64,000 bases of DNA from contig JAVZMA010000003.1 of NCBI GenBank assembly GCA_038883475.1, positions 1-64,000 on the forward strand. The letters run 5' to 3'. Shown here one piece after another: positions 33,605 through 42,510 of this stretch; the stretch's first letter is position 1; each line of letters begins with the position of its first letter. Position numbers and translations under genes: made by a program. Source of the DNA: JAVZLH01 sp038883475 (GTDB lineage: Archaea > Thermoproteota > Bathyarchaeia > Bathyarchaeales > Bathycorpusculaceae). The notes beneath the pieces were generated by a model. It was not told where the DNA came from. It saw nothing but the letters and a program-made list of their open reading frames with translations, and searched no databases.

Positions 33605-34459
33605 ATGGTCAAAGTCGCCATTGCAAAAGGAACGAATCCGATAGAAACAACAGTTAACGCTCTTAAAATAGTTGAATCTGACTTAAGTTTCATATTTTCA
33701 GCGGATAAGCCAATTTTGGTTAAACCTAACTATATTAACTCGAAGCATCCCTCAACTGGCATCACAACCGATAGTAGAGTAATAGAGGGTGTCGTAAAGT
33801 TCTTAAAAGAAGGCGGGGTGGAAAATATTGTTATAGGCGAGGGAAGCGGTTTTGCGGACACTTTTGAAGCTTTCAGAGTTGCGGGAGTTGATGTTATTGC
33901 AAAAAGGTGGAATGTAAAACTTGTCGACCTCAACAGAGATGAGTTTGTTGAAGCTTATCCGCCTAATCCAATAGCGCTTAAGAAGGTGAAAGTGGCTAAG
34001 ACCGCATTACAAAGCATCATAATAAGCGTTCCGAAGCTTAAGCTTCACAGAATGGCAACTGTCACATTAGGTTTGAAGAACATGATGGGCGCATTAGCTT
34101 CTAAGGGCTCTATGCATAATGGCTGGCTCAGCAAAAACATCGCTGACCTAGCATCGTTACTAAAACCAAGCCTAACAGTCATAGACGGGATAATAGCTGG
34201 AGAAGGACATGAAACAAGCGGAAACCCCGTGGAAATGGATTTAGTTATCGCTGGCGTAGACCCCGTGGCTGTTGATGCTGTTGGCGCTGCTGTCATGGGC
34301 GTAGACCCAAAAGATGTTAAGCACCTTGTCTTAGCTGAGGAAAAAGGCCTTGGAACATGCGATTTAAACAAAATTACCGTTGTAGGAGAACCATTAGATA
34401 AGGTGAAGCGGACATTCCGCAAATCCTTTTCATCAAAAATTCTTTCGCACCTCGGTTGA
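33605..34459 (+). CDS. DUF362-family protein
   Basis: A 284-residue protein with the DUF362 pattern: ILVKPNYINSKHPSTGITTDSRVIEGVVKFLKEGG, IVIGEGSG, ISVPKLKLHRMATVTLGLKNMMG and the end DPVAVDAVGAAVMG. No ferredoxin cysteines are present, unlike many members. The biochemical role is unknown, although members are often near metal or electron-transfer proteins. It is divergent from the zinc-ribbon gene and 65 bases before the HDAC-family gene. Confidence 0.8.
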   Translation: MVKVAIAKGTNPIETTVNALKIVESDLSFIFSADKPILVKPNYINSKHPSTGITTDSRVIEGVVKFLKEGGVENIVIGEGSGFADTFEAFRVAGVDVIAKRWNVKLVDLNRDEFVEAYPPNPIALKKVKVAKTALQSIIISVPKLKLHRMATVTLGLKNMMGALASKGSMHNGWLSKNIADLASLLKPSLTVIDGIIAGEGHETSGNPVEMDLVIAGVDPVAVDAVGAAVMGVDPKDVKHLVLAEEKGLGTCDLNKITVVGEPLDKVKRTFRKSFSSKILSHLG

Positions 34460-34524
34460 AAAACATTGGTCAACGCATTTAAAAGAAGAATGAATTGTAT
34501 CTCTAAATAAAGGGGGAAACTCGG

Positions 34525-35274
34525 ATGAAGATAGTCTTTCACAAAAACTATTGTAGAGTGTACTCTTCTGACCCGGCTGCTGCACCGGGTCGAATGGAAT
34601 CTATTATGAAAGAGTTAAGCGGCTTCGAGGTTGTTGAACCCGAAATGGCAATGGATGAGGATGTAGCGCTTGTTCATGGAAAAAGTCACATAGAATATGT
34701 TAAGAGCACGCCGGTAGTTTATGAGACTGCTTTGCTGGCTGTGGGAGGCGCCATTAAGGCTTCTGAAATCGCCATGAAAGGTGAACCAGCCTTTGGGGTT
34801 GTAAGACCGCCGGGACATCATGCCAGCCAAAACAGTTGCTGGGGGTTTTGCTACTTCAACAATGTTGCCGTTTCCGTCGAGAGATTGCTTAGAAAGGGTT
34901 TAATTGCAAAGGCTGTTATTCTGGACATAGACCTTCATTACGGAGATGGAACAGCAAACATCTTCGCAAATTCTTCAAAGGTTTTGTACCACCACATCGC
35001 AGACGGGGAAAGAGAAAACTTCTTTAATGATCTGAAGGAGTTCTTAAGTTCGATTTCCAAATGTGACATTGTAGCTGTTTCCGCTGGCTTCGACCGCCAT
35101 GAACAAGATTGGGGAGGCGTCCTAAGCACTAGTGATTACTTCCAAACAGCTGAAATTGTAAAGGATTTTGCGGAAAGGGTTTGCAGCGGAAGGAGATACG
35201 CTGTTTTAGAGGGAGGCTACAACCACAAGGTTTTGGGTAAAAACGTTAAAGCTTTCGTGGAAGGGTTTGAATAG
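34525..35274 (+). CDS. Histone deacetylase/acetylpolyamine amidohydrolase family enzyme
   Basis: A 249-residue zinc hydrolase. The catalytic pair is H98-H99 in RPPGHHASQ; zinc ligands are D134-x-D136-L-H138 (ILDIDLHYGDGT) and an aspartate in SAGFDRHEQDWGG. At about 250 residues it is short compared with HDACs, lacking extended N- and C-terminal loops. In archaea the substrate may be acetylated polyamines or proteins; polyamine metabolism (agmatinase) is present in the window. An AGGGGG site precedes the ATG. Confidence 0.85.
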   Translation: MKIVFHKNYCRVYSSDPAAAPGRMESIMKELSGFEVVEPEMAMDEDVALVHGKSHIEYVKSTPVVYETALLAVGGAIKASEIAMKGEPAFGVVRPPGHHASQNSCWGFCYFNNVAVSVERLLRKGLIAKAVILDIDLHYGDGTANIFANSSKVLYHHIADGERENFFNDLKEFLSSISKCDIVAVSAGFDRHEQDWGGVLSTSDYFQTAEIVKDFAERVCSGRRYAVLEGGYNHKVLGKNVKAFVEGFE

Positions 35275-35416
35275 CCTCTTAATCAATTCATTAGAAGAAT
35301 TTTCCCTACAATTAAGAGCTTTAATTCCGTGCCGATATAGAAACTTTTAATTTCCTCTATAACGCTTAATCTGGAAACCAGCCATCTCAACACGCATTAA
35401 TGTGGTTTGTGCAAGC

Positions 35417-37516
35417 ATGGAAAAATACACACTCATCATAACAGAAAAGCCGGATGCAGCGCAAAGAATAGCTTCAGCCCTTGACACAAAAGGAAAAACA
35501 AGCAAAAAAGAAGATAACGGCGTGCCCTACTATGTGGCTAAAAGGGACAGAGAGATAGTTGTCGTTCCAGCCATAGGCCACCTATATACTGTAACTGGAG
35601 AAAGAAGCGAGAGAAACTATTATCCAGTTTTTAACTTTAAATGGGTGCCAAGATACGTTGCCGAGAGAGGCGCAAAACAAATCCGCACATGGCTTGAGAC
35701 TATTTCTAAACTGGCAAAAGATGCAGACATGTTTATTGACGCATGCGACTATGACATAGAGGGAAGCATCATCGGATACTGCATACTAAAATATGCATGC
35801 GGAAACAAGGAAAGCGTCTCAAAGAGGATGAAGTATTCAACATTAACCAAAGAGGAGCTGGAAAAATCCTACAATGAGCTATTACCCCACCTCGACTTCG
35901 CGTTGATAGAGGCTGGGCGAACAAGACACGAAGTGGATTGGCTTTACGGAGTAAACCTCTCGCGGGCTTTAACCATAGCTGCAAGAGATTGGAGTGGGAA
36001 ATATGCAACCTTAAGCACTGGAAGGGTGCAGGGACCAACTTTAAGATTTCTCATCGCAAGAGAGAAAGCTATCAGGAGTTTTGTGCCTACACCCTACTGG
36101 GAAATCAGAGCGGAAATCGAAATCGACGGGAAAACCTTCGAGGCTGAATATGAAAAGGATGTTATTGAAACTAAAAGGGAAGCAAACAAGATATTAAGCG
36201 AGTGTAAAGGAAAAAATGGGGAAGTAGAGAAAATTGAAGTTAAACAGTTCCAGCAGTTGCCGCCGACACCTTTTGATTTAGGAACACTTCAAAGCGAAGC
36301 CTACAGCCTATTTGGCTATACGCCAATGCGAACCTCAGACATAGCTCAACGCCTCTACCTAGACGCTTTAATCTCCTACCCAAGAACAAGCAGCCAAAAA
36401 CTTCCGCCAACAATCAACTATGAGGAAATACTGAAAAACCTAGGCAAAGTCCCCGAATACAAGAAGCTAACAGCAGAACTCCTCGCAAAACCGGAACTGA
36501 GACCAAAAGAGGGGAAGAAAGAGGACCCAGCGCATCCAGCTATCTACCCGACTGGAAATCTTCCAGAAAGAGTCCTAAGCGACCAAGAGAGGAATTTATG
36601 GGATCTTGTGGTAAGGAGGTTCATGGCGGTTTTTGAAGAACCAGCAATTAGACAGAGCATGAAAGTTCACATTAACGTCGATGGACACTGTTTCTACTTG
36701 AGGGGAAGACAGATATTAAAGGAAGGGTGGATGCGTTTCTATGGACCTTATGTGAGGTCAGAGGAAGTTCTTTTGCCGCAAATAAAGGAAGGACAAAAAG
36801 TCAATGTTAAGAAAGTCATCCTAGAAGACAAGTTCACCAAGCCACCGCCTCGATATAACCCCGGCAGCCTCTTAAAGAGGATGGAGGAAGAAGAAATTGG
36901 GACAAAAGCCACGAGAGCAGAAATCATACAGACATTGTATGATAGAAAGTATATCCGTGACGAACGGATGGTTGTCACAGATTTAGGGTTTGAGGTTATG
37001 GAAGTTTTAAAGCGGTACTGTCCAACCGTTGTTTCCGTTAAGTTGACAAAGGAACTTGAAGAGAGAATGAACAGAATTCAATTAAACAACGAGAAAAGAG
37101 AAAATGTTTTGGTGGACGCTGTAGAAATCCTCAAACCAGCAATTGAGGAGTTGAAAGAAAAAGAGAAGGTGATTGGCGAACAGTTAAGCAACGCCATAAA
37201 AAGAGCCAGACTAGAAGAAAGAACCGTAGGTGCCTGTCCAATCTGCAACTCGGGAAAACTCATGATACTCTATTCGAGGAAAACAGGCAAACGATTTATC
37301 GGCTGCACAAACTACTTCAAAAAATTGTGTTCAGCCTCATTTCCCCTACCTCAGAGGGGCACTGTGAGACCGCTTGGCAGAAACTGCCGTGGATGTGGTT
37401 GGCCAACAGTTCAGGTTAGGATTAAGGGAAGACGCCCTTGGAACCTTTGTTTTAACCCGAAATGCCCGATAAAAGAGGAGAGGATGAAAAGAATTGAAAT
37501 GTCAAATCTGCAGTAG
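35417..37516 (+). CDS. topA: DNA topoisomerase I (type IA)
   Basis: A 699-residue type IA enzyme that relaxes negative supercoils. Toprim domain at the start (YTLIITEKPDAAQRIA, then DACDYDIEGS), the active-site tyrosine in ALISYPRTSSQKLP, and C-terminal zinc fingers (CPICNSGKLM ... CTNYF; CRGCGWPT ... CFNPKCP). GTG at 35402 would add five residues; ATG 35417 leads straight into the Toprim domain. It overlaps a small zinc-protein gene by 23 bases. Confidence 0.94.
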   Translation: MEKYTLIITEKPDAAQRIASALDTKGKTSKKEDNGVPYYVAKRDREIVVVPAIGHLYTVTGERSERNYYPVFNFKWVPRYVAERGAKQIRTWLETISKLAKDADMFIDACDYDIEGSIIGYCILKYACGNKESVSKRMKYSTLTKEELEKSYNELLPHLDFALIEAGRTRHEVDWLYGVNLSRALTIAARDWSGKYATLSTGRVQGPTLRFLIAREKAIRSFVPTPYWEIRAEIEIDGKTFEAEYEKDVIETKREANKILSECKGKNGEVEKIEVKQFQQLPPTPFDLGTLQSEAYSLFGYTPMRTSDIAQRLYLDALISYPRTSSQKLPPTINYEEILKNLGKVPEYKKLTAELLAKPELRPKEGKKEDPAHPAIYPTGNLPERVLSDQERNLWDLVVRRFMAVFEEPAIRQSMKVHINVDGHCFYLRGRQILKEGWMRFYGPYVRSEEVLLPQIKEGQKVNVKKVILEDKFTKPPPRYNPGSLLKRMEEEEIGTKATRAEIIQTLYDRKYIRDERMVVTDLGFEVMEVLKRYCPTVVSVKLTKELEERMNRIQLNNEKRENVLVDAVEILKPAIEELKEKEKVIGEQLSNAIKRARLEERTVGACPICNSGKLMILYSRKTGKRFIGCTNYFKKLCSASFPLPQRGTVRPLGRNCRGCGWPTVQVRIKGRRPWNLCFNPKCPIKEERMKRIEMSNLQ

Positions 37517-37727
37517 AAAAGCAGTTGATAAAGGCTTTTGCGAACTGCACATGAAAGCTTACGAAAGCATCAACAAGAAGTATGTAGCTTGGAAAAAGGC
37601 TTTAGAAATTTCTTGGAGAGAGTATTTAAGTGAGATTGCTAGAAATCCATTAACAGGAGAATGGGCTAAAGAGGTGGCGGAACACCTAATAAAAAGCGGA
37701 GAAAGCCAAAATGTCGCTGAAGGTTAA
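37494..37727 (+). CDS. Small Cys/His metal-binding protein after topA
   Basis: A 77-residue protein starting MKCQICSRKAVDKGFCELHMKAY, i.e. C-x2-C...C-x2-H, a single zinc knuckle, followed by helices. TTG start overlapping the topA end by 23 bases with purine-rich AGAGGAGAGGATG upstream, so it is coupled to topA. I know the arrangement from other archaea but not a function; a topoisomerase accessory factor is a guess. Confidence 0.65.
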   Translation: MKCQICSRKAVDKGFCELHMKAYESINKKYVAWKKALEISWREYLSEIARNPLTGEWAKEVAEHLIKSGESQNVAEG

Positions 37728-38127
37728 GAAAAGAATTTCCTCAATTTCATATTCCATGAACAGGTTGTACAAGAGAATATCAACAGCGAGACCCTCAACT
37801 CTTGCCCTCTCAGTACTGGTTGTAGCTTTCGCTGTGTTCTTGCTTGGAGGTGGCTTATACAATATTATCATGAAGCCTTTACCCGCTGTTTATTATGGTG
37901 GACGCTTCATCTTTCTATATCCGCAACTTTCAGAACAGTTCGTAACCGACAGCATTATTGCAACTATTTTATACTCGCTTGGTGTTATTGGTTTGATATC
38001 CATATATCAAAGTACAAAGTACGCCTACAAGCCAAGACAAGCCTACATGATGTTTCTGGTTGGAATAACGCTGCTGTTAATAGCCTACATACTCCTAGAA
38101 GCCATTATAAGGTCAAAAGTTGGCTGA
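37711..38127 (+). CDS. Small membrane protein, OST3/OST6-like topology
   Basis: A 138-residue protein with three to four hydrophobic stretches (about 29-50, 85-100, 108-130). The N-terminus is basic (LKVKKRISSIS). The family is not recognised; the resemblance to small translocation or oligosaccharyltransferase subunits is only in layout. It overlaps the preceding gene by 17 bases. Confidence 0.5.
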   Translation: MSLKVKKRISSISYSMNRLYKRISTARPSTLALSVLVVAFAVFLLGGGLYNIIMKPLPAVYYGGRFIFLYPQLSEQFVTDSIIATILYSLGVIGLISIYQSTKYAYKPRQAYMMFLVGITLLLIAYILLEAIIRSKVG

Positions 38128-38135
38128 CAATCCCT

Positions 38136-38636
38136 CTACCAAGGATTACTTTTTAAACCCAGCTTGTAAGCTGCAAAATTCGTAAGCAAGTGTATTGGCG
38201 GAGTTATGATTAGCACCACAAGTGTAAGCTCCCAAGAAACTATTCCCAAAGGAAGCGCAAAAAGAAGCGCCCCCACTATAAAGTCTATTTGATCCATGAC
38301 TGGCAAAAGTTCTCCGGGTGCAAGTCCAAGTCTCCTTTTAATGAAGGCCCCTGTTAAATCGCCTACCAAAGCTCCAAACGACAATAAAAAGCCAAACTGG
38401 AAACCTTGAACATTATTAGGATAATTGAGAAAGGCGTTTTCTGCAAAACCAACAACTGTCCCAACCACTAATGCTGAAAAGAACCCTCGGAAAGTTTTGT
38501 TTCTCCCAAAAATTGGTTTTCCATCAATGAAACTTTTACCAAAATCTAATGGAATCCCCCCGCCAGTTATTACTGGTAAGGCGTTCGCGCAGTAAGCGGG
38601 GAGTATAAACATCAAAGCTTCGATTATTAGTTGCAT
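38136..38636 (-). CDS. carS: CDP-archaeol synthase
   Basis: A 166-residue membrane protein that joins CTP to digeranylgeranylglyceryl phosphate in ether-lipid synthesis. The signature is complete: GGGIPLDFGKSFIDGKPIFGRNKTFRGF near the start, FLLSFGALVGDLTGAFIKRRLGLAPGE and PVMDQIDFIVGALLFALP. Four to five spans. The gene lies 12 bases beyond radB on the same strand. Confidence 0.92.
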   Translation of the reverse strand: MQLIIEALMFILPAYCANALPVITGGGIPLDFGKSFIDGKPIFGRNKTFRGFFSALVVGTVVGFAENAFLNYPNNVQGFQFGFLLSFGALVGDLTGAFIKRRLGLAPGELLPVMDQIDFIVGALLFALPLGIVSWELTLVVLIITPPIHLLTNFAAYKLGLKSNPW

Positions 38637-38648
38637 GCGTAAACGCCC

Positions 38649-39371
38649 TCACGGTTGATGGGGGGAGTTTTCGCTTATTCCCTTTTCATCTATTCTTAAA
38701 TAACATGTCAGTGGCTGGCTTTTTCTGCTAGTTTCCTTCGGGGTTTTTTCTAGCAATACCTTAATTATTTTTGAATTTTCTGTGGGCTTCATAGCAATTA
38801 TTGTGTCAGCCCAAAATTTTAAAACTCTCGTTCCAACGGGCTCCACTTCTGCATAAATGTCATTTATGACGCTTCGAACTTGACTTGTCATCAAAACTGC
38901 GATTTTGTGCGTCTTTGCAACTTGCGCCAAAGCCGCTACTTGCCTGTTTAGCTCGCGGTTCAGCTTGAATGTTTTTTCCGGATGTTCTGAAACTTCGGAG
39001 CGGTAGAGGGACGTGATTGTGTCGAAAATCACAAGCCCGAAGTTTTTTGTTATGTACTCTGCCATGTGGTCTATGACTACGCCTTGTTCGTGGAAGTTGC
39101 TTGGCTTCACTAAAAGTATATATTCTGCAGTTTTATTGAGTCCCCCCGATGCGATTTGAGAGAGTCTATGCGTAGAGAACGTGGCATCACAGTCCACGAA
39201 AAGTGTTTTGTAACCCATCTCTGCACAGTTTACGGCACATTGTATGCTTAGGGTAGTTTTCCCGGTTTCAGCCTCTCCATAAATCAAGCTGACACTTTCT
39301 GGCGGTATGCCTCCACCCAAAGCATTGTCAATGGATTTACAGCCTGTTGGAATATTTGGTAGCAAAGTCAC
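38649..39371 (-). CDS. radB: RadB recombinase paralogue
   Basis: A 240-residue RecA-fold ATPase lacking the N-terminal helix-hairpin-helix domain of RadA. Walker A GEAETGKTT and Walker B-type LVIFDTITSLYR are present, with the opening IPTGCKSIDNALGGGIPPESV. RadB is thought to modulate homologous recombination. Start ATG 39371 overlaps the open frame of the divergent RNase H-like gene only upstream of that gene's real start. Confidence 0.9.
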   Translation of the reverse strand: MTLLPNIPTGCKSIDNALGGGIPPESVSLIYGEAETGKTTLSIQCAVNCAEMGYKTLFVDCDATFSTHRLSQIASGGLNKTAEYILLVKPSNFHEQGVVIDHMAEYITKNFGLVIFDTITSLYRSEVSEHPEKTFKLNRELNRQVAALAQVAKTHKIAVLMTSQVRSVINDIYAEVEPVGTRVLKFWADTIIAMKPTENSKIIKVLLEKTPKETSRKSQPLTCYLRIDEKGISENSPHQP

Positions 39372-39442
39372 TCACATCAACGGATATAAGTTACGAAACT
39401 AATAATTGTCTTACGCTCAAAACCCGATATAGGAAAGGCTAT

Positions 39443-40096
39443 ATGAAAGCGAAGATTGCGGTAGCAACGGTTTCAGGGAAGGCATACTATTTAATCGTTA
39501 ACGAATTGAAAAAGAGAAATTTGCCATTTTTAAGTTTAATCCCAAAAGAACCAATCCCAATAGAAATAAAGGTGGTCATAACCACAGAAAAAGAGAAAAA
39601 CCAAATAAACCATGAAAAAATCCTAGTTTTTCAAGAAAACACCGAACCAGAAGCTATAGTGAACCAAGCAATCCAAATTCTTGAAGGAAGAGAAGCCTAC
39701 GAAAAAATAGTTATAGGCATAGATCCCGGCGAAGTCTTCGGTCTCGCGGTTTTGGCTGATGGGAGAATAATAAAAACAGAAAACTGCTTCAGCGTGGAGG
39801 AAACGATAGAGAAAATTAAGAATATTTTGAAGAACATCGAAAAAAAACCAACAACTTCGGTTTCTATAAAAGTCGGCGATGGCGTTCGCGCGTACAAGGA
39901 GAAACTTCTAGAGGCTTTAGATGAGGCTTTACCATCACATGTTGTTTTGGAAAGTGTAAGTGAAGCGGGGACAAACCGTTACCTAAACGATAACAAGCAT
40001 AGGAGAGGAGTCAGGGACATTGTGTCCGCCATGAAGATAGCTGGAAGAAGCGGACATACTTTTCCGAGGAGGAGAGAAAATGAATCGGACAGTTGA
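39443..40096 (+). CDS. RNase H-fold (RuvC-like) protein
   Basis: A 217-residue protein. The second half has the RNase H-like strand IVIGIDPGEVFGLAVLADG with D94, a later acidic strand VVLESVSEAG and the helix RRGVRDIVSAMKIA, giving the three or four acidic positions of RuvC-like nucleases. The first 80 residues are an unrecognised alpha/beta domain. It may cut branched DNA or RNA, or be inactive. ATG 39443 has AGGAAAGG upstream; the frame is open further to 39347 but that reaches into the radB promoter. It overlaps clp1 by 17 bases. Confidence 0.6.
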   Translation: MKAKIAVATVSGKAYYLIVNELKKRNLPFLSLIPKEPIPIEIKVVITTEKEKNQINHEKILVFQENTEPEAIVNQAIQILEGREAYEKIVIGIDPGEVFGLAVLADGRIIKTENCFSVEETIEKIKNILKNIEKKPTTSVSIKVGDGVRAYKEKLLEALDEALPSHVVLESVSEAGTNRYLNDNKHRRGVRDIVSAMKIAGRSGHTFPRRRENESDS

Positions 40097-41387
40097 AAAT
40101 GGCAAAACGCTGCTGGTTGACGGCCCAGCTTCCGTCACAGTTATTTCCGGTAAGGCTGAGGTTTTCGGCTCGGTTCTTGGAGGCTCGAGCAAAGTTGTGA
40201 TAAGGGAGGGTAAAAGGCTGCCATTTGTGGTGACGGAAAAGGCAAGTTTCCAGATTTCGCTGGGAGAAAACGCAAGCGTTGAAGAAGTTGATGAAAACAC
40301 CATTCCTTCTTCATGGAACAACGCTTATGAAGAACTCATGAAGGTTGACGCAAGGCCAGCCGTTGCAATCGTTTTAGGGACAGTTGATTCTGGAAAAACG
40401 AGTTTCTGTACATATTTAATAAACAATCTGCTGAGGGAGAAACGGAAAGTTGCGGTTTTAGACGGGGATTTAGGTCAATCCGATATAGGACCGCCATGCA
40501 CGGTTGCATATGCCTTTGTCGCAAAGCCAGTAACCGACCTCTTTAATTTGGAACTTAAAAATGCCTTCTTTGTCGGTGTAACATCTCCAAGCGCAGCAAT
40601 AAACAAAGTGATTGAGGGACTAACGACATTAAAAAGGGAAATTATTGAAAGTAGTCCTGATTTTATTGTTATAAACACTGACGGATGGGTTGAGGAAGAA
40701 GAGGCGGTAAGCTACAAAGTTAAGCTTGTTGAGGAGCTTAACCCGGACATTGTTTTCTGCATCCAACAAAAAGACGAGTTAACACCTCTTTTGGATGCTC
40801 TTGAAAAGTTCAAAAAAGTCGTTGTCGATTCCCCCATGGCTATTAGGCAGAGGAGTAGGGAAAAACGCAAAAGCTTGAGGGAGCTTGGATATATAAAGCA
40901 TTTGAAAAACGCGAAAGTACAATCTTTTCCCATAAACTGGCTAAAAATAGAGGACGATTGGCTGCTTGGTTTGGATAAAACTTTAGGAAATGTTAGATAC
41001 GCAAACAAAGTCTACGAACTTTTGGGAATGAAACCATTGCACTTGGCTGAGTTACCAGAAAAAATTTGCATAGTTGTTGGAAGAGGTCGCTGGATTAACG
41101 AAGACAACATCAAAAGGATTGAGGAATTCGCTAAAAAGAAGGTTGCCGTTGTTCGGAAAGGTGAAGAGGCGGGATTGCTTACGGCTTTGTATGACCAGAA
41201 AAGAAAGTTTCTTGGTATAGGTATTTTATACGAAGTTGATTTCTTTAGGAAAACTCTAAAAATTTATACGCCGGTCTCCGAAAACGTCTCAACAGTTGCT
41301 TTTGGAAGAGTTAAACTTGACAAGAACATGAAGGAAATACCGGTTTTCGCTGAAGAAGAGCCGTTTGAGTTTGCCGCTACTGAGTAA
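40080..41387 (+). CDS. Clp1/Grc3-type polynucleotide 5'-kinase
   Basis: A 435-residue kinase that phosphorylates the 5'-OH of RNA (and possibly DNA), as the archaeal Clp1 does. The N-terminal 90 residues form a beta domain (GKTLLVDGPASVTVISGKAEVFG), followed by the P-loop VLGTVDSGKTSFCTYLINN, the lid DGDLGQSDIGPP and DGWVEEEEA. The C-terminal 110 residues are another beta domain. Coupled to the RNase H-like gene upstream. Confidence 0.87.
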   Translation: MNRTVENGKTLLVDGPASVTVISGKAEVFGSVLGGSSKVVIREGKRLPFVVTEKASFQISLGENASVEEVDENTIPSSWNNAYEELMKVDARPAVAIVLGTVDSGKTSFCTYLINNLLREKRKVAVLDGDLGQSDIGPPCTVAYAFVAKPVTDLFNLELKNAFFVGVTSPSAAINKVIEGLTTLKREIIESSPDFIVINTDGWVEEEEAVSYKVKLVEELNPDIVFCIQQKDELTPLLDALEKFKKVVVDSPMAIRQRSREKRKSLRELGYIKHLKNAKVQSFPINWLKIEDDWLLGLDKTLGNVRYANKVYELLGMKPLHLAELPEKICIVVGRGRWINEDNIKRIEEFAKKKVAVVRKGEEAGLLTALYDQKRKFLGIGILYEVDFFRKTLKIYTPVSENVSTVAFGRVKLDKNMKEIPVFAEEEPFEFAATE

Positions 41388-41413
41388 AACACTGCCCATT
41401 GGTTATTCCTTGT

Positions 41414-42070
41414 CTATAATTGTTTGAATGGGCAAAGCGTGTTCACGGGACACTCTTTACAAAGCGGGTTTCTTGCTTTACAATATCTTCTGCCAAGCAA
41501 AATCAGCAGTACGTGAACTGCCAAGTAATCTTTTGGTTTATAAAGCGATTCAAGAGAACCGCGAACCAGCTCATAACCTCCATTGGGAGGCGCCAAACCC
41601 AAGCGTTTTGCTACACGGTTAACGTGAGTGTCCACGGGAATCGTGGGCTTTTCTGAGCAAAAGAGCAGTAGAACGTCGGCTGTTTTAGGTCCAACTCCGG
41701 GAAGTTGAAGAAGTTCTTCTCTTGCTTTAGAAAGCGGTAATGATAAGATGGTGTTTAGGTTGCCGTTGAATTTTTCAAGGATTATTTTTGAAAGTTGCTT
41801 TATTGTTTTAGCTTTGTTTCTGTACAAACCAGCCACTTTTAAGCATTCTTCAATTTGGCTTGTCTCTGCGTTCGCTAAGGCTTGGGGCGTTATCTCAAAT
41901 TGTTTCGAAAGTTTTTCGAAGGCTTTAGCGGTGTTTCTGTCGTTGGTGTTCTGGGAAATCACCGTGACGATTAGTGTTTCAAATGCGTCTCCTGTCGACG
42001 TTATCCATCTTGGCATTGTAAAGGTTTTTCTCAAAATCTCCAAGATTTTTTCAGCTCTGTTCTCGGTCAT
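41414..42070 (-). CDS. nth: Endonuclease III
   Basis: A 218-residue DNA glycosylase/AP lyase for oxidised pyrimidines. Helix-hairpin-helix LPGVGPKTADVLL carries the catalytic lysine and PVDTHVNRV the aspartate. The [4Fe-4S] cluster motif C-x6-C-x2-C-x5-C is intact near the end (CKARNPLCKECPVNTLC). It converges on the Clp1-type gene. Confidence 0.94.
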   Translation of the reverse strand: MTENRAEKILEILRKTFTMPRWITSTGDAFETLIVTVISQNTNDRNTAKAFEKLSKQFEITPQALANAETSQIEECLKVAGLYRNKAKTIKQLSKIILEKFNGNLNTILSLPLSKAREELLQLPGVGPKTADVLLLFCSEKPTIPVDTHVNRVAKRLGLAPPNGGYELVRGSLESLYKPKDYLAVHVLLILLGRRYCKARNPLCKECPVNTLCPFKQL

Positions 42071-42138
42071 ATCGCGGCATCATCCTTGAAAATAATAAAT
42101 AGTGAGTATGTAGGCTATATAAGGAATGGAGAAAAACG

Positions 42139-42510
42139 ATGGAACGCGCAAAAATTGTTAAAGGCGAAATGGTAGAGTTAGATACAAATTTTCTGGCAGT
42201 TTACATGGAAACGAGCAACGCTTGCTTAATCCTTTTAAGCGAGAGAGAAGACAAACTTGGAACACTAGCGATAGCGGTTCCAAAGCCAAAAGACATGCTT
42301 GGCCCCCCATCATCTTCTGTCCTCTTAGGCGACAGAAACGCGATTTCAGCCCGAATGTTCGCTGAATACATAGCGTCAAGAAAGGGGAAAATAGCCTTAG
42401 TATCAATATACTTAGAAAAGGTCAGCGAGATGCAAGCACAATCAGTTTTTATGAAACTCATCGAAAAAGTTGCCCACGCAGAGGCGGGAAAAGAGGGAAC
42501 AGCAACATGA
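42139..42510 (+). CDS. PAC4-like proteasome assembly chaperone
   Basis: A 123-residue protein whose centre PPSSSVLLGDRNAISARMFAEYIASRKGKIALVSIYL has the order of strands, LLGD turn and long helix found in PAC4 (human PSMG4). Such a chaperone would help alpha-ring formation by PsmA (475-1203). TATA-like gctatataag lies near 42112, and the stop overlaps the UbiD start (ATGA), so the two are one operon. Similarity is from memory of the motif, not a search. Confidence 0.55.
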   Translation: MERAKIVKGEMVELDTNFLAVYMETSNACLILLSEREDKLGTLAIAVPKPKDMLGPPSSSVLLGDRNAISARMFAEYIASRKGKIALVSIYLEKVSEMQAQSVFMKLIEKVAHAEAGKEGTAT

